A stretch of 6,596 nucleotides of DNA from Robiginitomaculum sp. Lineage in GTDB: Bacteria; Pseudomonadota; Alphaproteobacteria; Caulobacterales; Maricaulaceae. Below the pieces are notes generated by a model. It had not been told where the DNA came from. It did not search any database and saw only the letters and a list, made by a program, of their open reading frames with translations. The stretch spans positions 17,151-23,746 of the forward strand of contig NVVU01000030.1 of assembly GCA_002733485.1 (NCBI GenBank), in the 5' to 3' direction. Made by a program: the position numbers and the translations under genes. Of the stretch, positions 1-5,465 are shown piece after piece (the stretch's first letter is position 1; every line of letters starts with the position of its first letter).

Positions 1-182
1 CACTTCTGCACACCCTGATCTACCCGGCCGCTATATTGGCGGTAGTGCACCATTTTTTCATGGCCAAGGGCTTTCAGATCATGCCTTTGGTACACGCTGC
101 TATTTTGCTCGTATTGCTGGGTTGGCGTATAGTCAAATGGCAACGGAAAAGCCGGGCTCAGAAGGGAAAGAGGATGTTGTAA
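1..182 (+). CDS. msrQ: MsrQ-like heme-binding membrane subunit, C-terminal fragment
   Basis: The last 59 codons of a membrane protein, open from the left edge (first full codon at 3) to a TAA at 180-182. Two hydrophobic helices are visible, at about fragment residues 5-20 and 28-44, then a basic tail (KWQRKSRAQKGKR). The pattern LHxLIYPAAILAVVHH, then PLVHAAILLVLLGWR, resembles the C-terminal end of MsrQ (YedZ), where the LHRLVYLAA...H stretch carries heme-ligating histidines. In that family MsrQ sits in the inner membrane and passes electrons to the periplasmic reductase MsrP, which repairs oxidised methionine. The rest of the gene, and any msrP beside it, lie outside the window. It converges on flgH and the two coding ends overlap by 25 bp. 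It could be another ferric-reductase-like membrane protein; family recognition is from memory of the motif on a short fragment. Confidence 0.62.
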   Translation, partial: LLHTLIYPAAILAVVHHFFMAKGFQIMPLVHAAILLVLLGWRIVKWQRKSRAQKGKRML

Positions 183-880
183 AGTTCCTGACCATAACGC
201 GGATTTTGCACGTCCGAAAGCGTGCCCCGGCCACCATAGGAAATGCGCGCTTCGGCGATTTGTGTGTGTTCGATGACATTATCCGAGGCAATGTCCTCAG
301 GGCGAACCACACCGGAAACCAACAGTTCTCGCACCTCGTGATTGATCCGCACCTCTTGTCGGCCGGCAATGACCAGATTGCCATTGGGCAGCACCTGGGT
401 CACCACGGCAGCCACGGTCAAATTCACCGACTCCGCACGGTCCACAGAACCTGCACCTTTATTGCTGCTGGTTGAACCAAAACTGGTGAGAGATGCCGGA
501 TTGATCTGGCCCAGTTTGCGTTCCAGACCAAACAAATTGGTCAGATCAGAATCTTCGCCGGACGTACGGCTGCTTTCCGTCGAGTTTTTGATCTTGGCCT
601 TATCGTCAATTTTGATGGATACGGTCAGGATGTCGCCGATTTGCTGCGCCCGCTGGTCATTAAAAAACGTCCGCGCCCCTGTACGCCACAGCGAATTGCT
701 GCGGTCGCTTTCACGGGCCTTGGCCGGCATGGGCATGACAACGGGTTTACGTCCGTAAACATTGGCCGGGTTTTCAATCGGGGTCATTGCCGGTGCCTTG
801 CCAATACGCTTGACCCGATCAAAAGTACCACAAGCCGAAAGTGACATAACACCAATAAGGGCAAAAATTACTTTTTTCAT
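158..880 (-). CDS. flgH: FlgH, flagellar L-ring lipoprotein
   Basis: Forms the L ring, the outer-membrane bushing through which the flagellar rod passes. The 240-residue protein opens with a lipoprotein signal: MKK, a hydrophobic stretch and the lipobox LSAC, with Cys17 the predicted lipidated residue. Family motifs follow in order: NSLW at 62-65, GDILTVSI at 82-89, and a long C-terminal block at 164-240 containing LPNGNLVIAGRQEVRIN, SGVVRPEDI, IAEARISYGGRG and a terminal PF. Length is normal for FlgH. The frame is open further upstream to 928, but the start at 880 is preferred because it gives the signal peptide, follows the flgA stop by 10 bp and has AGGAAAGAG just upstream. It is the last gene of the flgF-flgG-flgA-flgH operon. 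Its end overlaps the converging msrQ-like gene, and flgI does not follow. Confidence 0.96.
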   Translation of the reverse strand: MKKVIFALIGVMSLSACGTFDRVKRIGKAPAMTPIENPANVYGRKPVVMPMPAKARESDRSNSLWRTGARTFFNDQRAQQIGDILTVSIKIDDKAKIKNSTESSRTSGEDSDLTNLFGLERKLGQINPASLTSFGSTSSNKGAGSVDRAESVNLTVAAVVTQVLPNGNLVIAGRQEVRINHEVRELLVSGVVRPEDIASDNVIEHTQIAEARISYGGRGTLSDVQNPRYGQELYNILFPF

Positions 881-890
881 GATCTCTTTC

Positions 891-1880
891 CTAACCGCCG
901 ACAACCGGGCCAAAACTGGCACTGGCAAAGCCGGGCGCTGTCACCACTACATCTATGGTTCGGCTTGATTGCAGATTGACGACCCGCAGTGACTCGCCCA
1001 ATGCCGCCTCGCCAAGCGCTCTGGCCTTGGCCGTCAAACGAATACCAGGCACTTCATAGATAACCGTGATAATCTCGCCCCGGTTCACCGCCGTCAGACG
1101 TTTCAAGTCGGTAAAGCGTATTGGCTTGCCGGCACGCAAAGCCCGCCGCGCCGCTTGTCCGGTCAGCTTTTCCGGATCCAGCACAGTGCCCGGACGCAAT
1201 GCCGCCTCGCGCACGTCGATCCATTGTACGTCTTCGGGCAGAATTTCCTCGCTTGCCAGAAAAGACCGCGTCAATGCAGGAATCTGTACCAAACGCCATA
1301 AACGCCCGCGCACTTCAACGCTGGGCGCGTTGTTATAGGGCGAAATTTGCGCGCTAAACACGCCGCTTCGTGCCGTAACATCCAGGGAAACAATACGCGA
1401 CTCACCTTTTGCATCCAGAGGTACAAATAATGTCTGCCCGCGATTGGCCAGTGCAATTTCATAACGCACGCCCTCGTGCTGAAAGGCCAGCTCTTCTTTG
1501 ATCAAAGTGCTGAGCATGCCAGTACCGATGCGGTGCCCCGCACGGCGCACAGTTACCCTTTTCAGGGATGAAGGATTGCGCCAAACCCGGCTTTGCTGCG
1601 CCGCCTTGGACGACAGCCAAGCCGGATCGAGAGAAACCATACGGCCGGGTGCCGGGGCACGAGTCAGCACAATTTGTGCCAGTTCACCGGCGTTGGAAAA
1701 TACATCGCCAAAGCGCAACATGGCATCCTGGCTTTCAATCTGGGCGCGCAGGCGCAAGGGCTCATTGGGGGCAATTTCATCACCCAGAACCAAGGCGGCA
1801 CTGGCTGCAAAGAATAACAAGATCAAGGCAATTGCCATGATCGCTCGCCGAATGCGCGTATGCCCGAAGAAAATATTCAT
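891..1880 (-). CDS. flgA: FlgA, P-ring assembly chaperone
   Basis: Periplasmic chaperone needed to assemble FlgI into the P ring around the rod. The predicted 329-residue protein begins with an export signal: RIRR followed by a hydrophobic core AIMAIALILLFFAASAALVLG. The C-terminal part (about residues 205-329) is the SAF/ChapFlgA region, with LASEEILPEDV, TGQAARRALRAGKPI, the DL that follows it, VNRGEIITV, LTAKARALGEAALGE and LRVVNLQSSRTID, all typical of FlgA. Start choice is uncertain. ATG at 1880 has AAAGGG 12 nt upstream; ATG at 1892 is in frame but abuts that AAAGGG; a GTG at 1919 would overlap flgG. It lies 19 bp after the flgG stop and 10 bp before flgH, so it is probably co-transcribed with both. 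Its client gene flgI is not in the window. Confidence 0.93.
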   Translation of the reverse strand: MNIFFGHTRIRRAIMAIALILLFFAASAALVLGDEIAPNEPLRLRAQIESQDAMLRFGDVFSNAGELAQIVLTRAPAPGRMVSLDPAWLSSKAAQQSRVWRNPSSLKRVTVRRAGHRIGTGMLSTLIKEELAFQHEGVRYEIALANRGQTLFVPLDAKGESRIVSLDVTARSGVFSAQISPYNNAPSVEVRGRLWRLVQIPALTRSFLASEEILPEDVQWIDVREAALRPGTVLDPEKLTGQAARRALRAGKPIRFTDLKRLTAVNRGEIITVIYEVPGIRLTAKARALGEAALGESLRVVNLQSSRTIDVVVTAPGFASASFGPVVGG

Positions 1881-1899
1881 GTGACCATTCATCCCTTTA

Positions 1900-2688
1900 T
1901 TAGCGGCGCAGGTTTGCACTGGTGGAGAGCATTTCGTCAGAGGCAGTAATTACCTTTGAATTCATTTCATAGGCGCGCTGTGCCGCAATCAGCGCGGTAA
2001 TTTCCTGCACGGCATTTACATTGGAGGTTTCAATAAATCCCTGGGCAATAGTACCAAATCCGGGGGAGCCGGGTGTGCCGGCATTGGCAGGGCCTGAGGC
2101 CGCCGATTCAAGGAAGAGATTATCCCCTTGCGGATCCAGTCCGCCTTCATTGAAAAACGTAACAATGTCCAACTGACCGACAACGGTCGGAGCCGGATTG
2201 CCGGGGGTAAGGGCCTGAACCTGGCCCTGCTGGTTAATAATCACATCCGTGGCATCCTGAGGCAGGGTGATACCTGGTGACACCGTATAGCCATCTTCGG
2301 TCGACAATTGCCCATCGCCATTGACCGCAAAATTACCCGCCCGGGTGTAGGCATCTTCCCCAGAGGGCATCTGGATACGAAAATATCCCTTGCCACTTAT
2401 GGCCACATCAAATTTGTTGCCGGTCTGCTCCAGATTACCTTGATCGGTTATCCGATAAACCGAACCGGCTTTAACCCCAAGGCCAATCTGCACCCCGGTT
2501 GGCACTATTGTTCCGGCCGCCGATGAGCTGGCCCCCTGACGCTCTACCGTCTGATAGAGCAAATCCTGAAACTCTGCGCGCTGGCGCTTAAACGCAGTGG
2601 TGTTCATATTGGCAATATTATTCGCGATCACCTCGACATTGAGCTGTTGAGCCAGCATGCCGGTCGCCGCTGTATTGAGTGCACGCAT
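1900..2688 (-). CDS. flgG: FlgG, flagellar distal rod protein
   Basis: Subunit of the distal rod, the drive shaft that crosses the periplasm inside the P and L rings. The 262-residue protein has the usual FlgG length and both conserved ends of the rod/hook family. The N terminus reads MRALNTAATGMLAQQ, then VIANNIANMNTTAFKRQRAEF (residues about 20-40). The C terminus has ETSNVNAVQEITALIAAQRAYEMNSKVI before the last helix ending SANLRR. These heptad-like ends form the coiled-coil core of the rod. The middle holds the GYFRIQMPSGEDAYTRAGNFAVNGDGQL block shared by FlgF/FlgG/FlgE. The start at 2688 is well supported by TAGGAGA six bases upstream. It follows flgF by 27 bp and precedes flgA by 19 bp. 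Confidence 0.97.
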   Translation of the reverse strand: MRALNTAATGMLAQQLNVEVIANNIANMNTTAFKRQRAEFQDLLYQTVERQGASSSAAGTIVPTGVQIGLGVKAGSVYRITDQGNLEQTGNKFDVAISGKGYFRIQMPSGEDAYTRAGNFAVNGDGQLSTEDGYTVSPGITLPQDATDVIINQQGQVQALTPGNPAPTVVGQLDIVTFFNEGGLDPQGDNLFLESAASGPANAGTPGSPGFGTIAQGFIETSNVNAVQEITALIAAQRAYEMNSKVITASDEMLSTSANLRR

Positions 2689-2715
2689 ATTCGTCTCCTA
2701 CTTCTATCTTGTTCT

Positions 2716-3453
2716 TTAACGTACAGTGCCAAGGCGCTGTATGGTTTGCTGGGAAAGGGTTTCTGCCTTGCTGAGCATGTTGCTGACCGACTGATAGGCC
2801 CGCGTGGTCTCTATCAAGCGGCTCATTTCCACGATTGCCACCACATTGGATCGCTCCAGAAAGTGTTGCATAATGACTGGTTTTTCCACTGCCAACACGG
2901 CCGCATTGGACGGGGCCTTGAAACGCCCCTCTCCCACTTTGGTCAGAGAATTCAGGTTTTCAAAATTGGCGATATCCAGCCGTGCCACTTCCAGCCCGCC
3001 GACCTGTACCGAGCCTTCTTTGGTAATCACCGGTGGAGCGCTGTTCACATCCAGTGTGATTTGGGCACCACCATCATCCAGCACCGCCATGCCGTCTGCC
3101 GTGGTCATGATGCCGACATCATTGACGGCAAAACGTCCGTCGCGGGTATAGCGTTCACCATTGGGGGTTTCGATAACAAAAAACCCTGGCCCGCTGAGTG
3201 CAAGGTCCAGCGCGCGGCCGGTTTTTTCAATCTTCCCATCGGAAAATCGGCGAGTAACGCCGGTATCCTGTACAAAACTGATCGGTGAAGTGCCGCCCAG
3301 GGCCGTAGCCGGGCCAGCCGAGACGTTACGCAAAAGCAGTTTTTCAACCTTGAAACCCGCAGTCGACATATTGGCAATATTGTTGGCGGTAACATCCATT
3401 TGGCGACGAAGAACCATCTGTCGCGTCAGCCCAACCATCAGAGCGTTATTCAT
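2716..3453 (-). CDS. flgF: FlgF, flagellar proximal rod protein
   Basis: Rod protein of the basal body, first gene of the leftward operon. The chosen 245-residue product starts MNNALMVGLTRQMVLRRQMDVTANN and contains the rod-family motif ANNIANMSTAGFKVEK at about 23-38. The central GFFVIETPNGERYTRDGRFAVND block is present, as is a C-terminal ERSNVVAIVEMSRLIETTRAYQS helix ending RLGTVR. It is smaller than FlgG and lacks FlgG's MRAL opening, which fits FlgF. The frame continues upstream to 3525, but those 24 codons have no family resemblance and run through the proposed sigma54 promoter pair. ATG at 3453 has AGGTGG four bases upstream. Transcription probably starts near 3498 from the minus-strand sigma54-type site, giving a leader of about 45 nt. 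Confidence 0.95.
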   Translation of the reverse strand: MNNALMVGLTRQMVLRRQMDVTANNIANMSTAGFKVEKLLLRNVSAGPATALGGTSPISFVQDTGVTRRFSDGKIEKTGRALDLALSGPGFFVIETPNGERYTRDGRFAVNDVGIMTTADGMAVLDDGGAQITLDVNSAPPVITKEGSVQVGGLEVARLDIANFENLNSLTKVGEGRFKAPSNAAVLAVEKPVIMQHFLERSNVVAIVEMSRLIETTRAYQSVSNMLSKAETLSQQTIQRLGTVR

Positions 3454-3496
3454 TTTACCACCTGCTTCTGCCGTGAAGAGCGCATTCAGCGACCTG

Positions 3497-3512
3497 TGGC
3501 AAAACCATTGCA
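3497..3512 (+). promoter_or_regulatory. Sigma54 (RpoN)-type promoter facing fliL
   Basis: Reads TGGCAAAACCATTGCA, matching the sigma54 consensus TGGCAC-N5-TTGCA at all but one consensus position, with GG at 3498-3499 and GC at 3510-3511 in the required 12-bp register. The expected start is near 3523, giving fliL a leader of about 205 nt. Sigma54 promoters need an enhancer-binding activator; in Caulobacter this is FlbD for many flagellar genes. The -12 GC step is the same base pairs used by the opposing promoter. Match quality is high, but the long leader makes function less certain than for the flgF side. Confidence 0.62.
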
Positions 3513-3524
3513 CGGACCGTGCCA
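3509..3524 (-). promoter_or_regulatory. Sigma54 (RpoN)-type promoter for the flgF operon
   Basis: Read on the minus strand this is TGGCACGGTCCGTGCA: the TGGCAC -24 block is perfect and the -12 block is GTGCA instead of TTGCA. GG (3523-3522) and GC (3511-3510) are 12 bp apart as required. The predicted start is near 3498, 45 nt before the flgF ATG, an ordinary distance. Rod genes such as flgF are sigma54-dependent in Caulobacter, so the placement fits the known hierarchy. It overlaps the opposing plus-strand site by four bases (TGCA, 3509-3512). Confidence 0.75.
3510..3522. repeat. Inverted repeat GCACGG-A-CCGTGC inside the promoter pair
   Basis: Six-base arms GCACGG (3510-3515) and CCGTGC (3517-3522) flank a single central A. 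It lies wholly within the minus-strand promoter and touches the plus-strand -12 element. It could be a protein-binding dyad or simply a by-product of the two promoter sequences. Confidence 0.5.
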
Positions 3525-3562
3525 TATATTTTTCCTTTATATTTCATATTGTTAGTAATCTT
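3525..3562. other. AT-rich tract next to the sigma54 promoters
   Basis: This stretch is strongly A/T-rich (for example TATATTTTTCC and TTTATATTTCATATT), unlike the surrounding DNA. It lies immediately upstream of the flgF promoter -24 element and between it and the candidate enhancer dyad at 3633-3652. Such DNA is flexible and is where IHF acts at several Caulobacter sigma54 flagellar promoters. I did not find a convincing IHF consensus by eye, so only the composition is claimed. Confidence 0.4.
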
Positions 3563-3565
3563 TCT

Positions 3566-3582
3566 GCAATGAGTCGGCAATG
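3566..3582 (+). repeat. Two GCAATG copies 11 bp apart, flanked by CTGCA/TGCAG arms
   Basis: GCAATG occurs at 3566-3571 and again at 3577-3582, one helical turn apart. The pair sits within an imperfect dyad with CTGCA at 3564-3568 and TGCAG at 3581-3585. TGCAATG also appears on the minus strand at 3512-3506, inside the promoter pair. This could be a regulator binding site, but the motif is short. Confidence 0.3.
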
Positions 3583-3632
3583 CAGATAGAACACTTCTGC
3601 CCATAAACCGGCAGGAAATGCCGTGGTGTCAT

Positions 3633-3652
3633 GGCGGCAGAAACATGCCGCC
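3633..3652. promoter_or_regulatory. GC-rich inverted repeat, candidate activator (enhancer) site
   Basis: Perfect arms GGCGGCA (3633-3639) and TGCCGCC (3646-3652) with a 6-nt loop GAAACA. No T-run follows on either strand, so it does not look like an intrinsic terminator. It lies about 110-140 bp from the sigma54 pair, upstream of the flgF promoter and downstream of the fliL-facing one. That is the usual distance for an enhancer-binding activator such as FlbD. It would also form a hairpin in a long fliL leader. The repeat is seen; the role is inferred. Confidence 0.4.
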
Positions 3653-3676
3653 TAACTCCGTTCTGGCAATATCTCC

Positions 3677-3699
3677 TTAACCATAATTGCGCCTAATAA
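3677..3699 (+). promoter_or_regulatory. CtrA-like half site with TAATAAT -10-like box before fliL
   Basis: TTAACCAT at 3677-3684 resembles a CtrA half site (full consensus TTAA-N7-TTAA). The second half here is TGCG rather than TTAA. A TAATAAT box lies at 3693-3699, about where a -10 would be if the CtrA site covers the -35. In Caulobacter the early class II fliLM promoter is CtrA-controlled, so a short fliL transcript starting near 3705 is plausible. This would be an alternative or additional promoter to the sigma54-type site. No good -35 box is visible. Confidence 0.38.
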
Positions 3700-3727
3700 T
3701 AGAGAATGATTTTTGGCGGAGCAATTC

Positions 3728-4288
3728 ATGGCAAAAGATGACGAAGAACCGGACGACGACATCAGTGAAGATGGTGAAGAAGAGGGTGACGGTAAAAAGG
3801 CCGGCCTAAAGAAAAAACTTCTTTTTATCGGCCTGCCCGTAGTGCTGGTTTTACTCTTGGGCACCGTGGCGGCGTTGATGTTTTTGGGCGGCGACAAAAA
3901 AAATGTGGCCGAACATGACGGCACCGAAACTGCCCAGAATAATGAAGGCCATGGGGAGGCCAAAGAGAGCGAACATACCGCCGATCCGGTTTTTTATGAA
4001 TTACCGGCAATTTACGCCAACATTGTTGATGATGATGGCGAAAATTCGGTCTTGAAACTGATTGTTCTGCTGGAAGTTGATGACGAGGAAACCATTAAGA
4101 AAATTGAGCCTTTATTACCTCGTATCGTTGATCGTTATCAGGGGTTCCTGCGCGAGCTTCGCATGGAGGATGTCAAAGGCTCAGCCGGATATTACCGCTT
4201 GAAACTAGAACTTCTGCGCCGGGTCAACCAGGCTGTGGCCCCGGTTCAGGTTAATGATCTGACCATTGATACCCTTTTGGTGAACTGA
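3728..4288 (+). CDS. fliL: FliL, flagellar basal-body/stator-associated protein
   Basis: Single-pass inner-membrane protein that surrounds the stators at the basal body and supports motor torque. The 186-residue product has an acidic cytoplasmic N terminus (residues 4-21, mostly D/E), a short basic stretch KKAGLKKK, a membrane helix at about 31-53, and a periplasmic FliL domain from about 85 to the end. The periplasmic part has YELPAIYANIVDD, LKLIVLLEVDDEETIKKIEPLLPRI and LRELRMEDVKGSAGYYRLKLELLRRVNQAV, which is characteristic of alphaproteobacterial FliL. ATG at 3728 is chosen because GGAG lies six bases upstream; an in-frame TTG at 3713 has no such support. It opens the rightward operon and is 4 bp from fliM. 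Confidence 0.95.
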   Translation: MAKDDEEPDDDISEDGEEEGDGKKAGLKKKLLFIGLPVVLVLLLGTVAALMFLGGDKKNVAEHDGTETAQNNEGHGEAKESEHTADPVFYELPAIYANIVDDDGENSVLKLIVLLEVDDEETIKKIEPLLPRIVDRYQGFLRELRMEDVKGSAGYYRLKLELLRRVNQAVAPVQVNDLTIDTLLVN

Positions 4289-4292
4289 CGCG

Positions 4293-5465
4293 ATGAGTGA
4301 CGAAACAGACCAGGATGCCATGGCTGCCGAATGGGCCGCCATGGCCGAAGAAGAAAGCGCCCCTGCCAAATCCGCCGTAAGCGGCATGGATGAAGACCAG
4401 GATGCCATGGCGGCTGAATGGGCTGCCATGGCAGAAGGCGGCGACAGCGCCACCATAGCCGGGTCTGACGATGGCCCCGGAGCCGAGCGTATTCTTAATC
4501 AGGATGAAATTGATAACCTTCTTGGCTTTGAAGGTGGCGAAGAAGAAGATCAGGAGAGCTCGGGCATCCGCTCGATCATCAATACCGCCCTGGTGTCCTA
4601 TGAGCGCCTGCCTATGCTGGAGATTGTCTTTGACCGTCTGGTACGGTTGATGACAACATCTTTACGCAATTTCACCTCGGACAATGTTGAGGTTAGCCTG
4701 GATAACATTTCCTCCATTCGGTTTGGTGATTATTTGAATTCCATTCCCCTGCCCGCCATTCTGGCGGTTTTTCGTGCCAAGCAATTGGATAATTACGGTC
4801 TGCTTACAGTCGATTCCAACCTGATCTATTCCATTGTTGACGTTTTGCTGGGCGGTCGCCGTGGAACCGCCGCCATGCGGGTCGAAGGGCGGCCCTATAC
4901 CACCATTGAACGACAACTGGTACAGCGCATGATCGAAGTGGTGTTGCAAGATGCTCAGGCCGCTTTCAAGCCGCTAACCCAGATCGACTTCACGCTGGAC
5001 AGGGTGGAAACTAATCCACGCTTTGCCGCCATTGCCCGCCCGGCCAATGCGGCCATTCTGGTACGATTGCGCATCGACATGGAAGACCGTGGTGGCCGCA
5101 TTGAACTGATGCTGCCTTACGCCACGCTGGAACCCATTCGCAAGATGTTATTGCAACAGTTCATGGGCGAAAAATTTGGCCGCGATAACATCTGGGAAAG
5201 CCATTTGGCGTCCGAGTTATGGTCAACGGCCATGGAAGTCAGCGCCGTTCTGGATGAACATGAAGTCCCCCTGCACAAGATGATGGACCTAAAAGTCGGG
5301 GATACCATCATGATGAATGCTACCCCGGACAGCGATATCATGTTGCGATGCGGAAACATTATGCTGGCCAATGGGCGTATGGGACGATTGGGTAAAAAAG
5401 TAGCGATCCGGGTACAGGATGGCATCAAGCCTGCGGTTCGTCGTCAATTAGAGGAGCAAATGTAA
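4293..5465 (+). CDS. fliM: FliM, flagellar motor switch protein with N-terminal extension
   Basis: C-ring switch protein that binds phosphorylated CheY and sets rotation direction. The 390-residue product is longer than the usual 320-335. The conserved CheY-binding motif, normally at the very N terminus, is at 66-79 (RILNQDEIDNLLGF). It is preceded by an acidic, alanine-rich extension holding an exact 14-residue duplication (DQDAMAAEWAAMAE at 6-19 and 35-48). The CheC-like middle domain follows, with LLGGRRG near 186-192, then the C-terminal SpoA domain, with LKVGDTIMMN and IMLRCGNIMLANGRMGRLGKKVAIRV near 330-375. Start 4293 is 4 bp after fliL with a GGTGA about eight bases upstream. Other in-frame ATGs lie inside the extension, so a shorter product cannot be excluded. 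The stop shares one base with the next gene's start. Confidence 0.96.
   Translation: MSDETDQDAMAAEWAAMAEEESAPAKSAVSGMDEDQDAMAAEWAAMAEGGDSATIAGSDDGPGAERILNQDEIDNLLGFEGGEEEDQESSGIRSIINTALVSYERLPMLEIVFDRLVRLMTTSLRNFTSDNVEVSLDNISSIRFGDYLNSIPLPAILAVFRAKQLDNYGLLTVDSNLIYSIVDVLLGGRRGTAAMRVEGRPYTTIERQLVQRMIEVVLQDAQAAFKPLTQIDFTLDRVETNPRFAAIARPANAAILVRLRIDMEDRGGRIELMLPYATLEPIRKMLLQQFMGEKFGRDNIWESHLASELWSTAMEVSAVLDEHEVPLHKMMDLKVGDTIMMNATPDSDIMLRCGNIMLANGRMGRLGKKVAIRVQDGIKPAVRRQLEEQM
4308..4436 (+). repeat. Duplicated 42-bp segment in the 5' part of fliM
   Basis: Copies at 4308-4349 and 4395-4436, with an 87-bp (29-codon) period. They encode identical 14-residue peptides (DQDAMAAEWAAMAE). The DNA differs at four of 42 positions, all third bases of alanine codons. 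The intervening codons are not obviously repeated, apart from a related acidic lead-in before each copy. Confidence 0.93.

Larger units (their letters stand above)
3454..3727. promoter_or_regulatory. Divergent control region between flgF and fliL
   Basis: A 274-bp stretch without a convincing gene between two divergent flagellar operons. From left to right it holds the flgF leader and ribosome site, two overlapping face-to-face sigma54-type promoters (3497-3524), an AT-rich tract (3525-3562), two GCAATG copies 11 bp apart (3566-3582), a perfect 7-bp inverted repeat (3633-3652), and a CtrA-like half site with a TAATAAT box (3677-3699). The fliL ribosome site GGAG follows at 3718-3721. The sequence elements are seen directly; their roles are inferred from known flagellar regulation in alphaproteobacteria. 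Confidence 0.85.

Noticed and set aside
122..475. Plus-strand open frame over the flgH 3' end
   Set aside because: It lies antisense to the conserved C-terminal block of flgH, has no recognisable protein features and no ribosome site; the real plus-strand gene here is in another frame and stops at 182.
881..928. Longer FlgH beginning at 928
   Set aside because: It would put 16 residues ahead of a standard lipoprotein signal and overlap flgA; the start at 880 has its own AGGAAAGAG site.
1881..1919. FlgA start at GTG 1919 or ATG 1892
   Set aside because: The GTG overlaps flgG and lacks a ribosome site; the 1892 ATG directly abuts the AAAGGG, leaving no spacing. 1892 remains a lesser possibility.
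2647..3288. 213-codon plus-strand open frame opposite flgF
   Set aside because: It is fully antisense to a well-conserved flgF and the flgF-flgG junction, with a Cys/His-rich sequence of no recognisable family; treated as a by-product of flgF codon usage.
3454..3525. Longer FlgF beginning upstream of 3453
   Set aside because: The extra 24 residues show no rod-protein similarity and are encoded by the promoter region; the ATG at 3453 has a good ribosome site and gives the typical FlgF N terminus.
3633..3660. Intrinsic terminator at the GC-rich hairpin
   Set aside because: Neither strand has a T-run after the stem, and its place between divergent operons gives no transcript that would need ending there.
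4205..4456. Minus-strand repetitive open frame opposite the fliM 5' end
   Set aside because: Its repeats (SAMAAHSAAMASW) are just the reverse reading of the duplicated fliM segment.
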